The notes below the pieces were generated by a model. The model did not search any database. It had not been told where the DNA came from and worked only from the letters and a program-made list of their open reading frames with translations. A stretch of DNA of 54,136 bases, taken from positions 1 through 54,136 of the forward strand of contig CAZJSR010000015.1 in the NCBI GenBank assembly GCA_964548855.1, given 5' to 3'. The stretch is from UBA3206 sp964548855 (GTDB lineage: Bacteria > Bacillota_I > Bacilli_A > Acholeplasmatales > Anaeroplasmataceae). Both the position numbers and the translations under genes were made by a program. Of this stretch, positions 25,588 to 35,100 are shown piece after piece (positions within the stretch are counted from its first letter, which is position 1; each line of letters starts with the position of its first letter).

Positions 25588-27492
25588 TTATTTAGATGCT
25601 TTTACGAATAAATCACACATAATCTTAGAGAATTCTAAGTTATCTTTAACAGGAAGTCCTTCTACTATTAATGCATTATCAAATAAGAATGTAGCGTATT
25701 TCCCAATATCTTCTGGATTTGATGCATAAACTTCTTCTACGGCCTTAAATACTTCATGATTTGGATTAATTTCAAGAACTTTTTCAGCCTTTGCACCATA
25801 TTGATTTTGAGCTAATAATACTCTTTCCATTTCAATAGATACACCGTTTTTGCTTGATAAACATACTGCGTTATCAGTTAATCTCTTAGAGAACACAACA
25901 TCAACAACATCATCTTTTAATGCTTCTTTTATAGCATTTAAAATATCTTTCTTTTCTTCTTTTATTTCATCGATTTTCTTGGCTTCTTCTTCATCAATTA
26001 AATCAAGATCACCTGTGTTAACTGATTTAAATGGCTTTTCATCGTATGTATTTAACATTTGTAATAAGAACTCATCTACATGTTCATCACAAATTAGTAC
26101 ATCATATCCATATTTCTTTATAACATCTAGTTGCGGAAGTTTATTAACCGTATCTTTATCTTTTCCTGATGCATAATAAATTTCTTTTTGTGCTTCTGGC
26201 ATAGATTCTACGTACTCTTTAAGAGTTATTGGTTCTTCTTTATTTAATGTTTTGAAAAGAATAAGATCTTTTAATTCTTCTTTTTTCATTCCATAATTTT
26301 CATATGCACCATATTTAATATTGATACCATATTCATTAAAGAATTTTACATAGTTTTCTCTATCATTTTTAAGTGTCTTTTCAAGTTCATTTAAAATCTT
26401 CTTTTCAAGATTTGAAGCAATTTTCTTTAAGGTTTTGTCTTCTTGAAGCATTTCACGACTGATATTAAGACTTAAATCACTTGAATCAACAAGTCCTTTT
26501 ACAAATCTTAAATAATCTGGAATTAAATCCTTGCATTTATCTAAAATAAACACACCCTTAGTATATAATTGTAATCCCTTTTCATAGTTTTCAGAATATA
26601 AATTGAAATCACTCTTCTTAGGGATAAATAATAAAGCATTATAATTAATTAAACCTTCAACATTAAAGTGCATGCTCATCATTGGATCTTGATAATCCAT
26701 AAATTTATCTTTATAGAAAGTATTTAAATTCTCAGTAGTAATTTCTGATTTATTCTTCTTCCATAATGGCTTCATAGAATTAATAGTCTTAAGTTTCTTT
26801 ACTTCAATTTCTTTAGGATTTCCATTTTCATCTTTTTCTTCTGTAGTTTCCCATTCAGATACATATGCTTTAATTGGATATCTAATATAGTCTGAATATT
26901 TTGTTATTAATTGAGTAATCTTATAATTATTTAAATAATCAGAATATTTAAAATCATCAGTATCATCCTTTAAATGAATGATAATTGTTGTACCACAAGT
27001 ATCCTTTGTAGTTTCATCTATTGAATATGATTCTAATCCTTCAGAACGGAAAATATATGCTTTTTCATCAAGTGGTGATTTTGTAATAACTTCTATTTCT
27101 TTTGCCACCATAAAAGCACTATAGAATCCTACACCAAATTGACCAATAATATCTACTTCATCCTTAGAATTTTCATCTAATTTTTCCATAAACTCCTTAG
27201 AACCGCTCTTAGCAATAGTTCCTAGATTTTCAACTAATTGATCATATGTAAATCCAATTCCGTTATCCATAACTGTAATAACCTTATTACCTTCATCAGT
27301 TGTAACTGTGATTTCATAATCGTTAGATTGTACATTTGGATTTGTAAGTGTTAAGAAATGATGCTTATCAATCGCATCACTTGCGTTTGAAATTAGCTCA
27401 CGTAAAAATATATCCTTATTAGTATAAATTGAGTTAATCATTAAGTCTAGTAAACGTTTTGTTTCTGTTTTAAATTTAATTTTCTTTGACAT
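25588..27492 (-). CDS. htpG: Hsp90-family chaperone HtpG
   Basis: 634 residues. The GHKL ATPase domain has ELISNASDAIDK (Mg/ATP Glu-Asn), MDNGIGF, and GQFGVGFYSAFMV. The middle domain has the catalytic Arg region LNISREMLQ, followed by the C-terminal dimerisation domain. It is a cytosolic ATP-dependent folding factor. ATG 27492 (MSKKIKF) follows AAAGGAGAT; an in-frame upstream extension to 27588 is spurious because it runs through the promoter. Expression is under a CIRCE-like operator. Confidence 0.95.
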   Translation of the reverse strand: MSKKIKFKTETKRLLDLMINSIYTNKDIFLRELISNASDAIDKHHFLTLTNPNVQSNDYEITVTTDEGNKVITVMDNGIGFTYDQLVENLGTIAKSGSKEFMEKLDENSKDEVDIIGQFGVGFYSAFMVAKEIEVITKSPLDEKAYIFRSEGLESYSIDETTKDTCGTTIIIHLKDDTDDFKYSDYLNNYKITQLITKYSDYIRYPIKAYVSEWETTEEKDENGNPKEIEVKKLKTINSMKPLWKKNKSEITTENLNTFYKDKFMDYQDPMMSMHFNVEGLINYNALLFIPKKSDFNLYSENYEKGLQLYTKGVFILDKCKDLIPDYLRFVKGLVDSSDLSLNISREMLQEDKTLKKIASNLEKKILNELEKTLKNDRENYVKFFNEYGINIKYGAYENYGMKKEELKDLILFKTLNKEEPITLKEYVESMPEAQKEIYYASGKDKDTVNKLPQLDVIKKYGYDVLICDEHVDEFLLQMLNTYDEKPFKSVNTGDLDLIDEEEAKKIDEIKEEKKDILNAIKEALKDDVVDVVFSKRLTDNAVCLSSKNGVSIEMERVLLAQNQYGAKAEKVLEINPNHEVFKAVEEVYASNPEDIGKYATFLFDNALIVEGLPVKDNLEFSKIMCDLFVKASK

Positions 27493-27523
27493 TTTATTAT
27501 CTCCTTTTATCTTTGATAAGCCT

Positions 27524-27566
27524 ATTATAATACTTAGTTTTGGCACTGTCAAGTGGTAAGTGCCAA
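27524..27566 (-). promoter_or_regulatory. htpG promoter with CIRCE-like (HrcA) operator
   Basis: TTGGCACTG (27540-27548), 9 bp, AAGTGCCAA (27558-27566) matches the CIRCE layout TTAGCACTC-N9-GAGTGCTAA with two changes per arm and symmetric. A perfect promoter on the minus strand, TTGACA (27547-27552), 17 bp, TATAAT (27524-27529), overlaps it. HrcA binding would block RNA polymerase, so htpG is probably heat-induced. Confidence 0.8.
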
Positions 27567-27583
27567 GATTTTTAAAAAATAAA

Positions 27584-27604
27584 ACCAAGGTTGTTTACCT
27601 TGGT
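27584..27604 (-). terminator. Terminator of the antiporter gene
   Basis: ACCAAGGT (27584-27591) and ACCTTGGT (27597-27604) form an 8-bp stem followed by T-rich sequence on the minus strand, just before the htpG operator. Confidence 0.7.
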
Positions 27605-27611
27605 AAAGTAT

Positions 27612-29042
27612 TTAGGGTTCTACGTCAGAATCATTATAATTATGAGTAGGAACACTATTATCAATTTCTATATTCCCATGAGTCGCAATAAATACTTCTT
27701 CAGCATAATCACTCTTAACAGGTAATTCATTTTTATATGTAGCCTTTAAAATAAGAGGTGTTACAAATGAAGAAACAATTATCATTATAACAATGAATGT
27801 AGACATACCAGGATCAATTAAACCAGCATTAACTCCCTTATCTGCACAAATTAACGCAACTTCTGCACGAGCCATCATTCCAATTCCAATACGGAAAGAA
27901 TCTTTAAATGAATTTTTAGTGACTTTAGCACCTATTCCACATCCGATTACCTTTCCTAAAAGTCCTGCAAGTATATAACAAACACCAAATCCAATCATAG
28001 ATGCCTTAAGACCTCTAAAATCCGTATTTATTCCAACATTCGCAAAGAAAACTGGGGAGAACAACATATAAGATAATACAGAATTCTTGCGTTCAATATA
28101 ATCAGTTGTATCATCTTCTAACGCATCTTTCTTAGGATTAATATGATGACCTATACCAGCAAGCGCAAGTCCTGTAAAAAAAGCGCCTGTAATATCTGCA
28201 ACACCAAACCATTTTTCTGATGCCCATGACATAAAGAAACATATCGCAAGCCCAAAAATCGGAACACGTCTTGTATGAGGACTCTTTTTATTTAACGCTT
28301 TAAATAATTTATGAATTAAAACTCCTACTACAACAACAAAGATAAAGAATAGTATAACATCTAAAAATACCGCTAAAATAGATAAACTTTCTTTATTTAA
28401 AGTCATAATAGTTCCTAATGTTTTAGCACCATCTCCTGAACCACCACTAAGTGATAAAATCACAGAAAGAACTACAACACCAATAATATCATCTAAAATC
28501 GCAGCTGACATAATAATAGTTCCCGCTTTACCATTAAGACGCCCCATTTCTTTTAATGTTGCGACAGTAACAGATACCGAAGTTGCAGTTAAGATAACAC
28601 CATAAAATAGATTAGAATAAACAGCCTTCACTTCTTTACTACCTATCATAACTGTTCCACTAAATCCATTAAACAATCCAGAAACCAAGAATCCAAAAGC
28701 CATTGGTACCACAACACCTAACGTTGTAACAACAATCGATGAAACGCCTGATGACTTTATTGATTTTAAATCAGTTTCAAGACCTGCAGAAAACATAATA
28801 AGCACAACACCGATTTTAGCTACAAACTTAATTCCAGCTAATGCTGATTCACTTAAAATACTTTCTCTAATAATATTATTTTCCGGTAAATAATTTAAAA
28901 AACCAATAATTACTCCTGTAAGAAGCATCCCAACTACTTGTGGTAGTTTTATTTTTTTACATCCCATTTGTAATAATTTTGATAATAACAAAATTAACGC
29001 AAGGGGCAACAATAAATCTAAAGGTTCTATTGTCATAAACAT
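27612..29042 (-). CDS. Cation:proton antiporter (CPA2/KefB-NapA type)
   Basis: About 476 residues with roughly twelve membrane segments. The CPA2 core includes the ASLL-type MSAAILDDIIGVVVLS with the paired Asp-Asp of the ion site, and a C-terminal GMMARAEVALI segment. It exchanges Na+ or K+ for H+. There is no TrkA/RCK domain, only a short hydrophilic tail. ATG 29042 is preferred because the ATG at 29051 abuts AGGAG. Confidence 0.88.
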   Translation of the reverse strand: MFMTIEPLDLLLPLALILLLSKLLQMGCKKIKLPQVVGMLLTGVIIGFLNYLPENNIIRESILSESALAGIKFVAKIGVVLIMFSAGLETDLKSIKSSGVSSIVVTTLGVVVPMAFGFLVSGLFNGFSGTVMIGSKEVKAVYSNLFYGVILTATSVSVTVATLKEMGRLNGKAGTIIMSAAILDDIIGVVVLSVILSLSGGSGDGAKTLGTIMTLNKESLSILAVFLDVILFFIFVVVVGVLIHKLFKALNKKSPHTRRVPIFGLAICFFMSWASEKWFGVADITGAFFTGLALAGIGHHINPKKDALEDDTTDYIERKNSVLSYMLFSPVFFANVGINTDFRGLKASMIGFGVCYILAGLLGKVIGCGIGAKVTKNSFKDSFRIGIGMMARAEVALICADKGVNAGLIDPGMSTFIVIMIIVSSFVTPLILKATYKNELPVKSDYAEEVFIATHGNIEIDNSVPTHNYNDSDVEP

Positions 29043-29116
29043 TTTTTCCATCTCCTATACTAAAGACTATTATACTACTTATTTAAGAAAAAGGACTATA
29101 AAAGCATTTTCATATT

Positions 29117-29138
29117 AAAAAAAGAGCCGAAGCTCTTT
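29117..29138 (-). terminator. Terminator of the RpiB-like gene
   Basis: AAAGAGC-CGAA-GCTCTTT (29121-29138) with a run of T residues after it on the minus strand. Confidence 0.7.
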
Positions 29139-29142
29139 ATAA

Positions 29143-29781
29143 TTACATATTTAATAATTTTTTAATATAAGATACAATTTCTTCATCTTTAGCATTCTTA
29201 AAGAATAAATCTTTAAAAGTATCTCTATCAATAGTTTCCATTAAGAAATCTCTATCGATATTCTTTAAAATGTCAATCATTTTAGTATGAGTTACTTCTT
29301 TTACAGAATCTAATATTTTCTTATTTCTTTGTTCAGGAACTACTCTTTCAACAGGATATCCACCACCAAATGGTGTTTCAAATAATTTTTCAAATACATA
29401 TTCTAAATTTACTTCAGCACCCCAACCAAAACCTTTCGCAAAAGGTAACGCAATCGCATTTCCATCATTAATTTGACCAAACATAAACGCATCTGCAGGG
29501 TCTACTACATGACCACATAATACTTTAGGGAAAGAATTAAGCGCAAGCATAGCCCCTTCTCCTGTTCCACATCCTGTAACTACAAAATCACAAGCTTGTG
29601 AATTAATTAAAATAGCCGCAAGTAATCCATTTTGAACATATGTAAGAGGCTTATCATTCGCATCTAACATTCCATAGTTAAAAACAGTGTGTCCAAATTT
29701 AGAAGCCACTTTAGTTAAAGTATTACATACTAACTCATTTTTTGCAGCTTGACTATTTTCCATAATTAACGCAATTTTCAT
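29143..29781 (-). CDS. RpiB/LacA/LacB family sugar-phosphate isomerase
   Basis: 212 residues. The N-terminal 150 match the RpiB/LacAB fold (CDFVVTGCGTGEGAMLALN, where the Cys in GCGTGEG corresponds to the catalytic base region, and the GDGNAIALP-like INDGNAIALPFAKGFG). The family interconverts aldose and ketose phosphates. The ~60-residue C-terminal extension is longer than in RpiB, as in a branch of uncharacterised members. The substrate is uncertain. Confidence 0.85.
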   Translation of the reverse strand: MKIALIMENSQAAKNELVCNTLTKVASKFGHTVFNYGMLDANDKPLTYVQNGLLAAILINSQACDFVVTGCGTGEGAMLALNSFPKVLCGHVVDPADAFMFGQINDGNAIALPFAKGFGWGAEVNLEYVFEKLFETPFGGGYPVERVVPEQRNKKILDSVKEVTHTKMIDILKNIDRDFLMETIDRDTFKDLFFKNAKDEEIVSYIKKLLNM

Positions 29782-29833
29782 TTTATTTAACTCCTTTATT
29801 TTTATAATACAAATCCATTATATCATAAAAATA

Positions 29834-29860
29834 AAAAATCCAGAATAAATCTGGATTTTT
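29834..29860 (-). terminator. Terminator of rplS
   Basis: AAATCCAG (29836-29843) pairs with CTGGATTT (29851-29858), with T residues after it on the minus strand, 8 bp beyond the rplS stop. Confidence 0.75.
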
Positions 29861-29867
29861 TCCTAAA

Positions 29868-30227
29868 TTAACGGCGTTCTTTAATACGAGCAGCCTTAGC
29901 AGATAATGTTCTAATGTAATTTAACTTAGCACGACGAACTTTACCCATTCTTACAACTTCGATCTTATCGATTGTTGGTGCATTTACAGGGAATGTACGT
30001 TCAACACCTACTCCATAAGAAGTCTTTCTTACAGTGAAAGTTTCACTAATTCCTTGTCCTTGTCTCTTAATTACTAATCCTTCGAAAACTTGGATTCTGT
30101 GACGGTCACCTTCGATAATCTTAACGTGAACCTTAACAGTGTCTCCAGGTCTGAATGCAGGAACATCTGATTTCATATATTCCTTAGTAATTTCATCAAT
30201 TAATGCTTGACCTTTTAAATTTGCCAT
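29868..30227 (-). CDS. rplS: Ribosomal protein L19
   Basis: 119 residues with the L19 signature (FRPGDTVKVHVKI, QVFEGLVI, VGVERTFPVNAPTID). L19 sits at the 30S-50S interface. ATG 30227 follows GGAGTTGAA. In this genome it is separated from trmD by 735 bp that hold a promoter, a leader and the elements listed below. Confidence 0.97.
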   Translation of the reverse strand: MANLKGQALIDEITKEYMKSDVPAFRPGDTVKVHVKIIEGDRHRIQVFEGLVIKRQGQGISETFTVRKTSYGVGVERTFPVNAPTIDKIEVVRMGKVRRAKLNYIRTLSAKAARIKERR

Positions 30228-30290
30228 ATATATTCAACTCCTCTGACTTCCAAAGTTCATAGATATTTTCCAGCGGAACAATGTGTATTA
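30228..30290 (-). ncRNA. Candidate L19 (rplS) autoregulatory leader
   Basis: On the minus strand, between promoter and start codon, lies TTGTTCCGCTGGAA, which can form the small hairpin TTCC-GCT-GGAA, followed by a paired stretch CTTTGGAAG leading into the GGAG site. Position and hairpin resemble L19 leader RNAs of Firmicutes, in which L19 represses its own synthesis. A covariance search was not possible. Confidence 0.45.
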
Positions 30291-30312
30291 GTCACAAAAT
30301 GTGACCTCTAAT

Positions 30313-30341
30313 ATTTTATCATAACAAAATATCACATGCAA
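30313..30341 (-). promoter_or_regulatory. rplS promoter
   Basis: On the minus strand TTGCAT (30336-30341), 17 bp, TAAAAT (30313-30318). A small palindrome GTCACA-AAA-TGTGAC (30291-30305) lies just downstream. This gives rplS expression independent of trmD. Confidence 0.55.
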
Positions 30342-30362
30342 GTATTTTTTTATATTTCTTCT

Positions 30363-30392
30363 TTAATCTTCAATTGTAAAAGTAATTTCCAT
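30363..30392 (-). CDS. Possible 9-residue leader peptide
   Basis: ATG 30392 begins MEITFTIED and a stop. The only reason to list it is the GGAGGTG placed 8-9 bases upstream inside the 13-bp helix of the structured RNA. It may be chance. Confidence 0.2.
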   Translation of the reverse strand: MEITFTIED

Positions 30393-30397
30393 AAAAA

Positions 30398-30490
30398 AAC
30401 ACCTCCAAAATAGACTAATAATCTCATGGTCTGAAATCCACTAAGGGATTATTATTCCATTTAATTATTTTATTTACCTACTTTGGAAGT
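30398..30490 (-). ncRNA. Structured RNA with sequestered ribosome-binding site
   Basis: Plus-strand ACCTCCAAAATAG (30401-30413) and CTACTTTGGAAGT (30478-30490) form a 13-bp helix. The two non-Watson-Crick positions are G-U pairs in minus-strand RNA but C-A mismatches in plus-strand RNA, so the RNA is transcribed from the minus strand. Inside are a 7-bp stem (30417-30423 with 30447-30453) and a TGG/CCA hairpin (30426-30440). The 3' strand holds GGAGG before a run of seven T and an ATG (30392), so it could act as terminator or as translational switch. I recognise no named class. Confidence 0.5.
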
Positions 30491-30524
30491 ATCATATCAA
30501 TCATCAACTTTTTTTTGAATCAAT

Positions 30525-30835
30525 TTAATTATCACAAAGCATCAAAATACCAGCGATAGTATTTACAAATAGTAGTGAACAAACTTTAAACCCTACTCCA
30601 ACAGATTCATTATTACCAACTTTTCTCCAATAATGAACTGTCATTGGAATAGTCCAAACCAACGGAATCAATGCAATTGCCGAAACAATACAACTAATAA
30701 GCATAAAAATTTTCGCAACAGTTCTTAATTATCATTTTGACTTTTTTTTGTTTGATATCCAGTTTCACACCCACAATTTGGGCAAATAACTGCCTCATCT
30801 AATAATTCATTACCACACTTAGAACAATATTTCAT
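30525..30835 (-). pseudogene. Zinc-ribbon protein with two membrane segments, frameshifted
   Basis: The 5' part reads MKYCSKCGNELLDEAVICPNC and on to KKSQNDN before a stop at 30725 (36 residues, two CxxC pairs). Shifting frame by one base gives RTVAKIFMLISCIVSAIALI, TIPMTVHYWRKVGN and a second membrane segment ending in AGILMLCDN with a stop at 30525. Zinc-ribbon plus membrane proteins of this arrangement are common in Firmicutes, so this was probably one ~105-residue gene. The frame break falls in a sequence without a long homopolymer. An assembly error is possible. Confidence 0.6.
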
Positions 30836-30962
30836 TTTTTCTCCTCCTCGATAACGTAAAAATTATCTAACTATATGTGGTCTAACACACATACTTTTAA
30901 ATTTCAATAATTTTGCAAAAAATGACATTTATTATTATACTATTAATATAAAATTAGACAAT

Positions 30963-31685
30963 TTACATTTCTTCTTTAATTTCATTTAAAAGAGAAATTT
31001 CTTCCTTAGTAAATTCTCTTTTTTCAAGTAAATCAGGTCTTCTAGTTAAAGTTTTCCTTAAAGATTCCTTAAGTCGCCACTTAGCAATTTCCTTATGATT
31101 TCCATTTTGAAGCACAAGTGGCACCTCTAATCCATTAAACTCTTTAGGTCTAGTATATTGAGGATATTCTAACAAACCATTTTGATGACTATCCCCTAAA
31201 TAAGAATCCTCACTAATTGCACCATCTAATAACCTTATTACGCTATCCGCAATAACCATACTCGCAAGTTCTCCACCAGTAAGCACATAATCACCCATAG
31301 ATATTTCTTCATCAACAAAACTTCTAATTCTTTCATCAAAACCTTCATAATGTCCACAAATCAAAATCAATTCCTCATAATCTCTCGATAGACTATTCGC
31401 TTTTTTTTGTGAATATATATTCCCTTGTGGAGTAAGCAAGATAACATGAGATTTATCTGTTTTAATTGCTTCTAGACAATCATAAATCACAACAGGGTTA
31501 ATAACCATACCTGCGCCACCACCATAAGGCGTATCATCTACTTTATGATGTTTATTCTTGCTATATTCTCTAAAATCAATTATTTCTATTTTAACAACGC
31601 CATTATTAATAGCTCTTTTAATAATAGACTCATTAATAAATCCATCATACATAGAAGGGAATAATGTTACTATCTTAATTATCAT
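30963..31685 (-). CDS. trmD: tRNA (guanine-37-N1)-methyltransferase
   Basis: 240 residues of the SPOUT family. KIVTLFPSMYDGF starts the protein; the knot contains LICGHYEGFDERI, ISMGDYVLTGGELASMV and the C-terminal GLEVPLVLQNGNH. It methylates G37 to prevent frameshifting. Its start overlaps the rimM stop by four bases. Confidence 0.96.
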   Translation of the reverse strand: MIIKIVTLFPSMYDGFINESIIKRAINNGVVKIEIIDFREYSKNKHHKVDDTPYGGGAGMVINPVVIYDCLEAIKTDKSHVILLTPQGNIYSQKKANSLSRDYEELILICGHYEGFDERIRSFVDEEISMGDYVLTGGELASMVIADSVIRLLDGAISEDSYLGDSHQNGLLEYPQYTRPKEFNGLEVPLVLQNGNHKEIAKWRLKESLRKTLTRRPDLLEKREFTKEEISLLNEIKEEM

Positions 31686-32173
31686 AATAATCCCTCAATT
31701 TCATGAATAATGATTTTATCTTCTGTAACTTCTTTAATAAATTCCTTACGAAATGGAATGAATTTATTCTTACCATCTACATTAACCACCAAGATTTCAC
31801 CTTGAGGAACTTTTCTTACCTCGCTTACAATGCCCCTTAATAGACCATCTTCGTTATAAATTTCTAGTCCTTCTAATTCATAATAATAAAATTCATCTTC
31901 ATCTAAAGAACCAAGATTATCTTTATTTATCCATATATAAGAACCTTTATATTTCTCAACTAAATTTATATCAAGTAAATCTTTAAAAGTAATTAATAAA
32001 TTATTATCATAATCTTTAACAGATAACACTTCTACACTAATAAATTCACGCTTATATTCAATATATAATTTACTACCCTTATAAAATCTATCAAAGTCAC
32101 TAAGATTTTTAACCTTAAGTTCTCCTTTTAATCCATGAGTATTTAGTATTTTTCCAACAACAAGTCCATCCAT
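31682..32173 (-). CDS. rimM: 16S rRNA processing protein RimM
   Basis: 163 residues: N-terminal RimM domain (VGKILNTHGLKGELKV) and PRC-barrel (residues ~90-160, FYYYELEGLEIYNEDG and PRKEFI-like FIPFRKEFIKEV). It helps assemble the 30S head with S19. One base after addA stop; coupled with trmD as in B. subtilis. Confidence 0.93.
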   Translation of the reverse strand: MDGLVVGKILNTHGLKGELKVKNLSDFDRFYKGSKLYIEYKREFISVEVLSVKDYDNNLLITFKDLLDINLVEKYKGSYIWINKDNLGSLDEDEFYYYELEGLEIYNEDGLLRGIVSEVRKVPQGEILVVNVDGKNKFIPFRKEFIKEVTEDKIIIHEIEGLL

Positions 32174-32174
32174 A

Positions 32175-35100
32175 TTACTTAACCTCTCTTACCTTATTAT
32201 GTAGTAAGCTTAATAAATAACAATTAATAGGTAGATCATATTTAGACATCACATATTGTTTATAAATTTTAAGCTGCCTATCATATTCTTTATGAGAAAC
32301 ATTACTTAATTTATAATCAATAATATCTATATGATCATCATATATCGCCAATAAGTCAATAATACCATTATATTTTTTACCATCAACAGTCATAATAAAT
32401 TCATGTTCATGATAAGTTTTAGCTTTCGATATATTCTTAAATATGTCATTTTTAAGTACATTGTTTATTATATCATAATGCTGTTTATTTTTGATAAACG
32501 ATATATCAATATTTCTAAAATCTAACGCTTCTAAATAAGCATGAAGTGTTAAACCAAATTCAATATTTTCTAATTCTTCCTCACCTAAGACTTCAACTAC
32601 ATCCTTAGATATTCTATTTTTGTTTACTTTTTCAGTTAAATAATTATACTTAGGATATTCTTTTTTCTCTTGATATTTTATAGTAAAATTCAAAATATTT
32701 CTATTATAGTCTTTACTTAGATTCAAATCTCCAATATCTTTTATATATTTTTCAATATGTTTATTAACATGATGAACAAAATCGTTCATAGAATTAAAAC
32801 TTTCTACATTTTCATAATCTTTCTTTGCATCAGCCTCACATGATAAAATAATCATTTTTTCGCGTGCCCTAGTAAGCGCAACATAAAATAATCTTATTTT
32901 TTCACTTATTTCTTTTTTAATACTTAAGCTTTTACCAACCTCTTTAACTACAGATTTACCATTTTCACAATAAATTCCACTTTCTTCAAAATATCCTATT
33001 TTTTTATTATATTCAGCTTGTACCCACCTAGAATTTAACATACTAAAATAACATATAGGAAATTCAAGTCCCTTACTCTTATGAATAGTCATAAGTTTAA
33101 TACCAGGCGCATCCTTCGTATCAGTACTATATTTTATATCTTCGTCTAACTTAAATAAATCATCAATATATTTGCTTATCACATCAATTGGTTCGCCATT
33201 TGATGCCATAGTTTCAATAAAATTACCTAGATATTCAATTATCGCCATATTCTCATTAACATCACCAATTAAAGAAAGTCTTTCAATAACCTCAAATTTT
33301 GAAATTAACATATTATAAACATCTAATGTAGAATAAATATCAATATAAGGTATTACATCTTCTATTAAATTAGTTATTTTATTATCAAAAGGCTTAGTAA
33401 AGTACTTGCCTTCCTTTTTACTATTATGTATTATTACAAATAATTCTTCATCAGTATAGTCTGATAAAAAACTTCTTCCAATACTCATAAATGAATGATA
33501 ATAACTCTTGTCATAACATCTATTTTTTTGTAAAACTAGAAGTTTTATTAAACTTGATATTATCATAGAAATATCTTTTACTTTAATACTTGAATCAGCA
33601 TTAATCGCAACTGGAATACCATGATATTCTAATATACTTTTATACATATCAAAATTAGTAGTTCTATCTATTAATATAGCGAAATCCGAATACTCAGCAT
33701 CACGCATTTTTCCTGTTTCTTTATCAAAAACTTGATATTTACTTTTGATTTTTTCTTTAATATCATTTACTATATAAAAACATTCAAATTCAGCACAACT
33801 AAATACACTCATATCATCTTCAAGGTTTTTAGGCGACGTATATCTAACTATTTCCATATCATAATCATGTAGATTAAATTCGTCATACTTTTTAAAACCA
33901 TATTGCATTTGATGTTCTTCTTTATAATTGGCATCCCCATATAAATCAGACATTAAATTATTAAATATTAAATTTATATTATTAAGAACTTCTCTTCTTG
34001 AACGATAATTTTGATTTAAATCAATTTTTATTCCTTCTGAAGTATCTCTATAAAGATCATACTTTTCTTTAAAATTATATGGATTTGCGTTTCTAAAACG
34101 ATATATAGATTGTTTGATATCACCAACTGTATATACATTTTTATTAGAAATATATCCAATAAATATTTCTTGTAAATCCGAATTATCTTGATATTCATCT
34201 ATTAATATCTCATAAATATTGTTCTTAAGTTCTTCTCTAACGCTAGAAAAATCACGAACTAAACTTATAGCCATTTTTGAAATATCAATAAATTCATAAC
34301 AATTATTTTCACACTTAAATCGAGATACTTCATCTAACAATTTTAATGTAATATCACAAACTAAAGCGTTAATTTTTCTTTCACTATTAATAGATTCAAT
34401 TATTTCACTTTTATTTTCAAACATAACAAGTTCTTTTTCAGCTTTAAATATATCTTTTTTCTTATCTGAAAACAGCTTCTTAAGTTCATCTGCATCCCCG
34501 AATTTTCTATTTCCAAACACAGGGACATTACAAATTACATCTTTAACAGCAGCATAATCAAACTTGTCATCAGAAATAACACGAAAATAATTTTCACACC
34601 ATTCTTGTGCAATATCTATATATTCTATCTTATCCGATGTCTCTCCAAATTCAGCTGATACACTTTCTCTAATTTCAAAAACAATTTCCCTTAATTCTGA
34701 CATAAGACTACTTTTAGCCTTTATTTTAGATAATATAACTTCATAGTATTTACTAATAATACCCTCTATATTTTCTCCACTATAAAATTTCTCAATATAG
34801 TTTTCTAAAAAAACTCTTGAATCAGGTTTTAATATTACTTTATTATATAAATCTATTATACCTTCTTTAAGAGTTTTATCTGAATTACTCGGAAATAAAG
34901 AAAAATAGTCATCTATTTTATTATTTTGATAATATAAAAGTAGAAGATTGTCTAATATTTCATTTATTTTTACATTAACATAATAGCTATCAGTAATTTT
35001 TATATCTCTAGGCACTTTAAGAAGATAATTATATTTTTTTACAATATTTAAAATATAAGAATCAAATGTTGTAATATTTGACGCTTCTACTAAATCTGCA

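Noticed and set aside
27492..27588. N-terminal extension of HtpG
   Set aside because: The extension is translated from the promoter and operator region; the true start has a strong ribosome-binding site and matches the family N-terminus.
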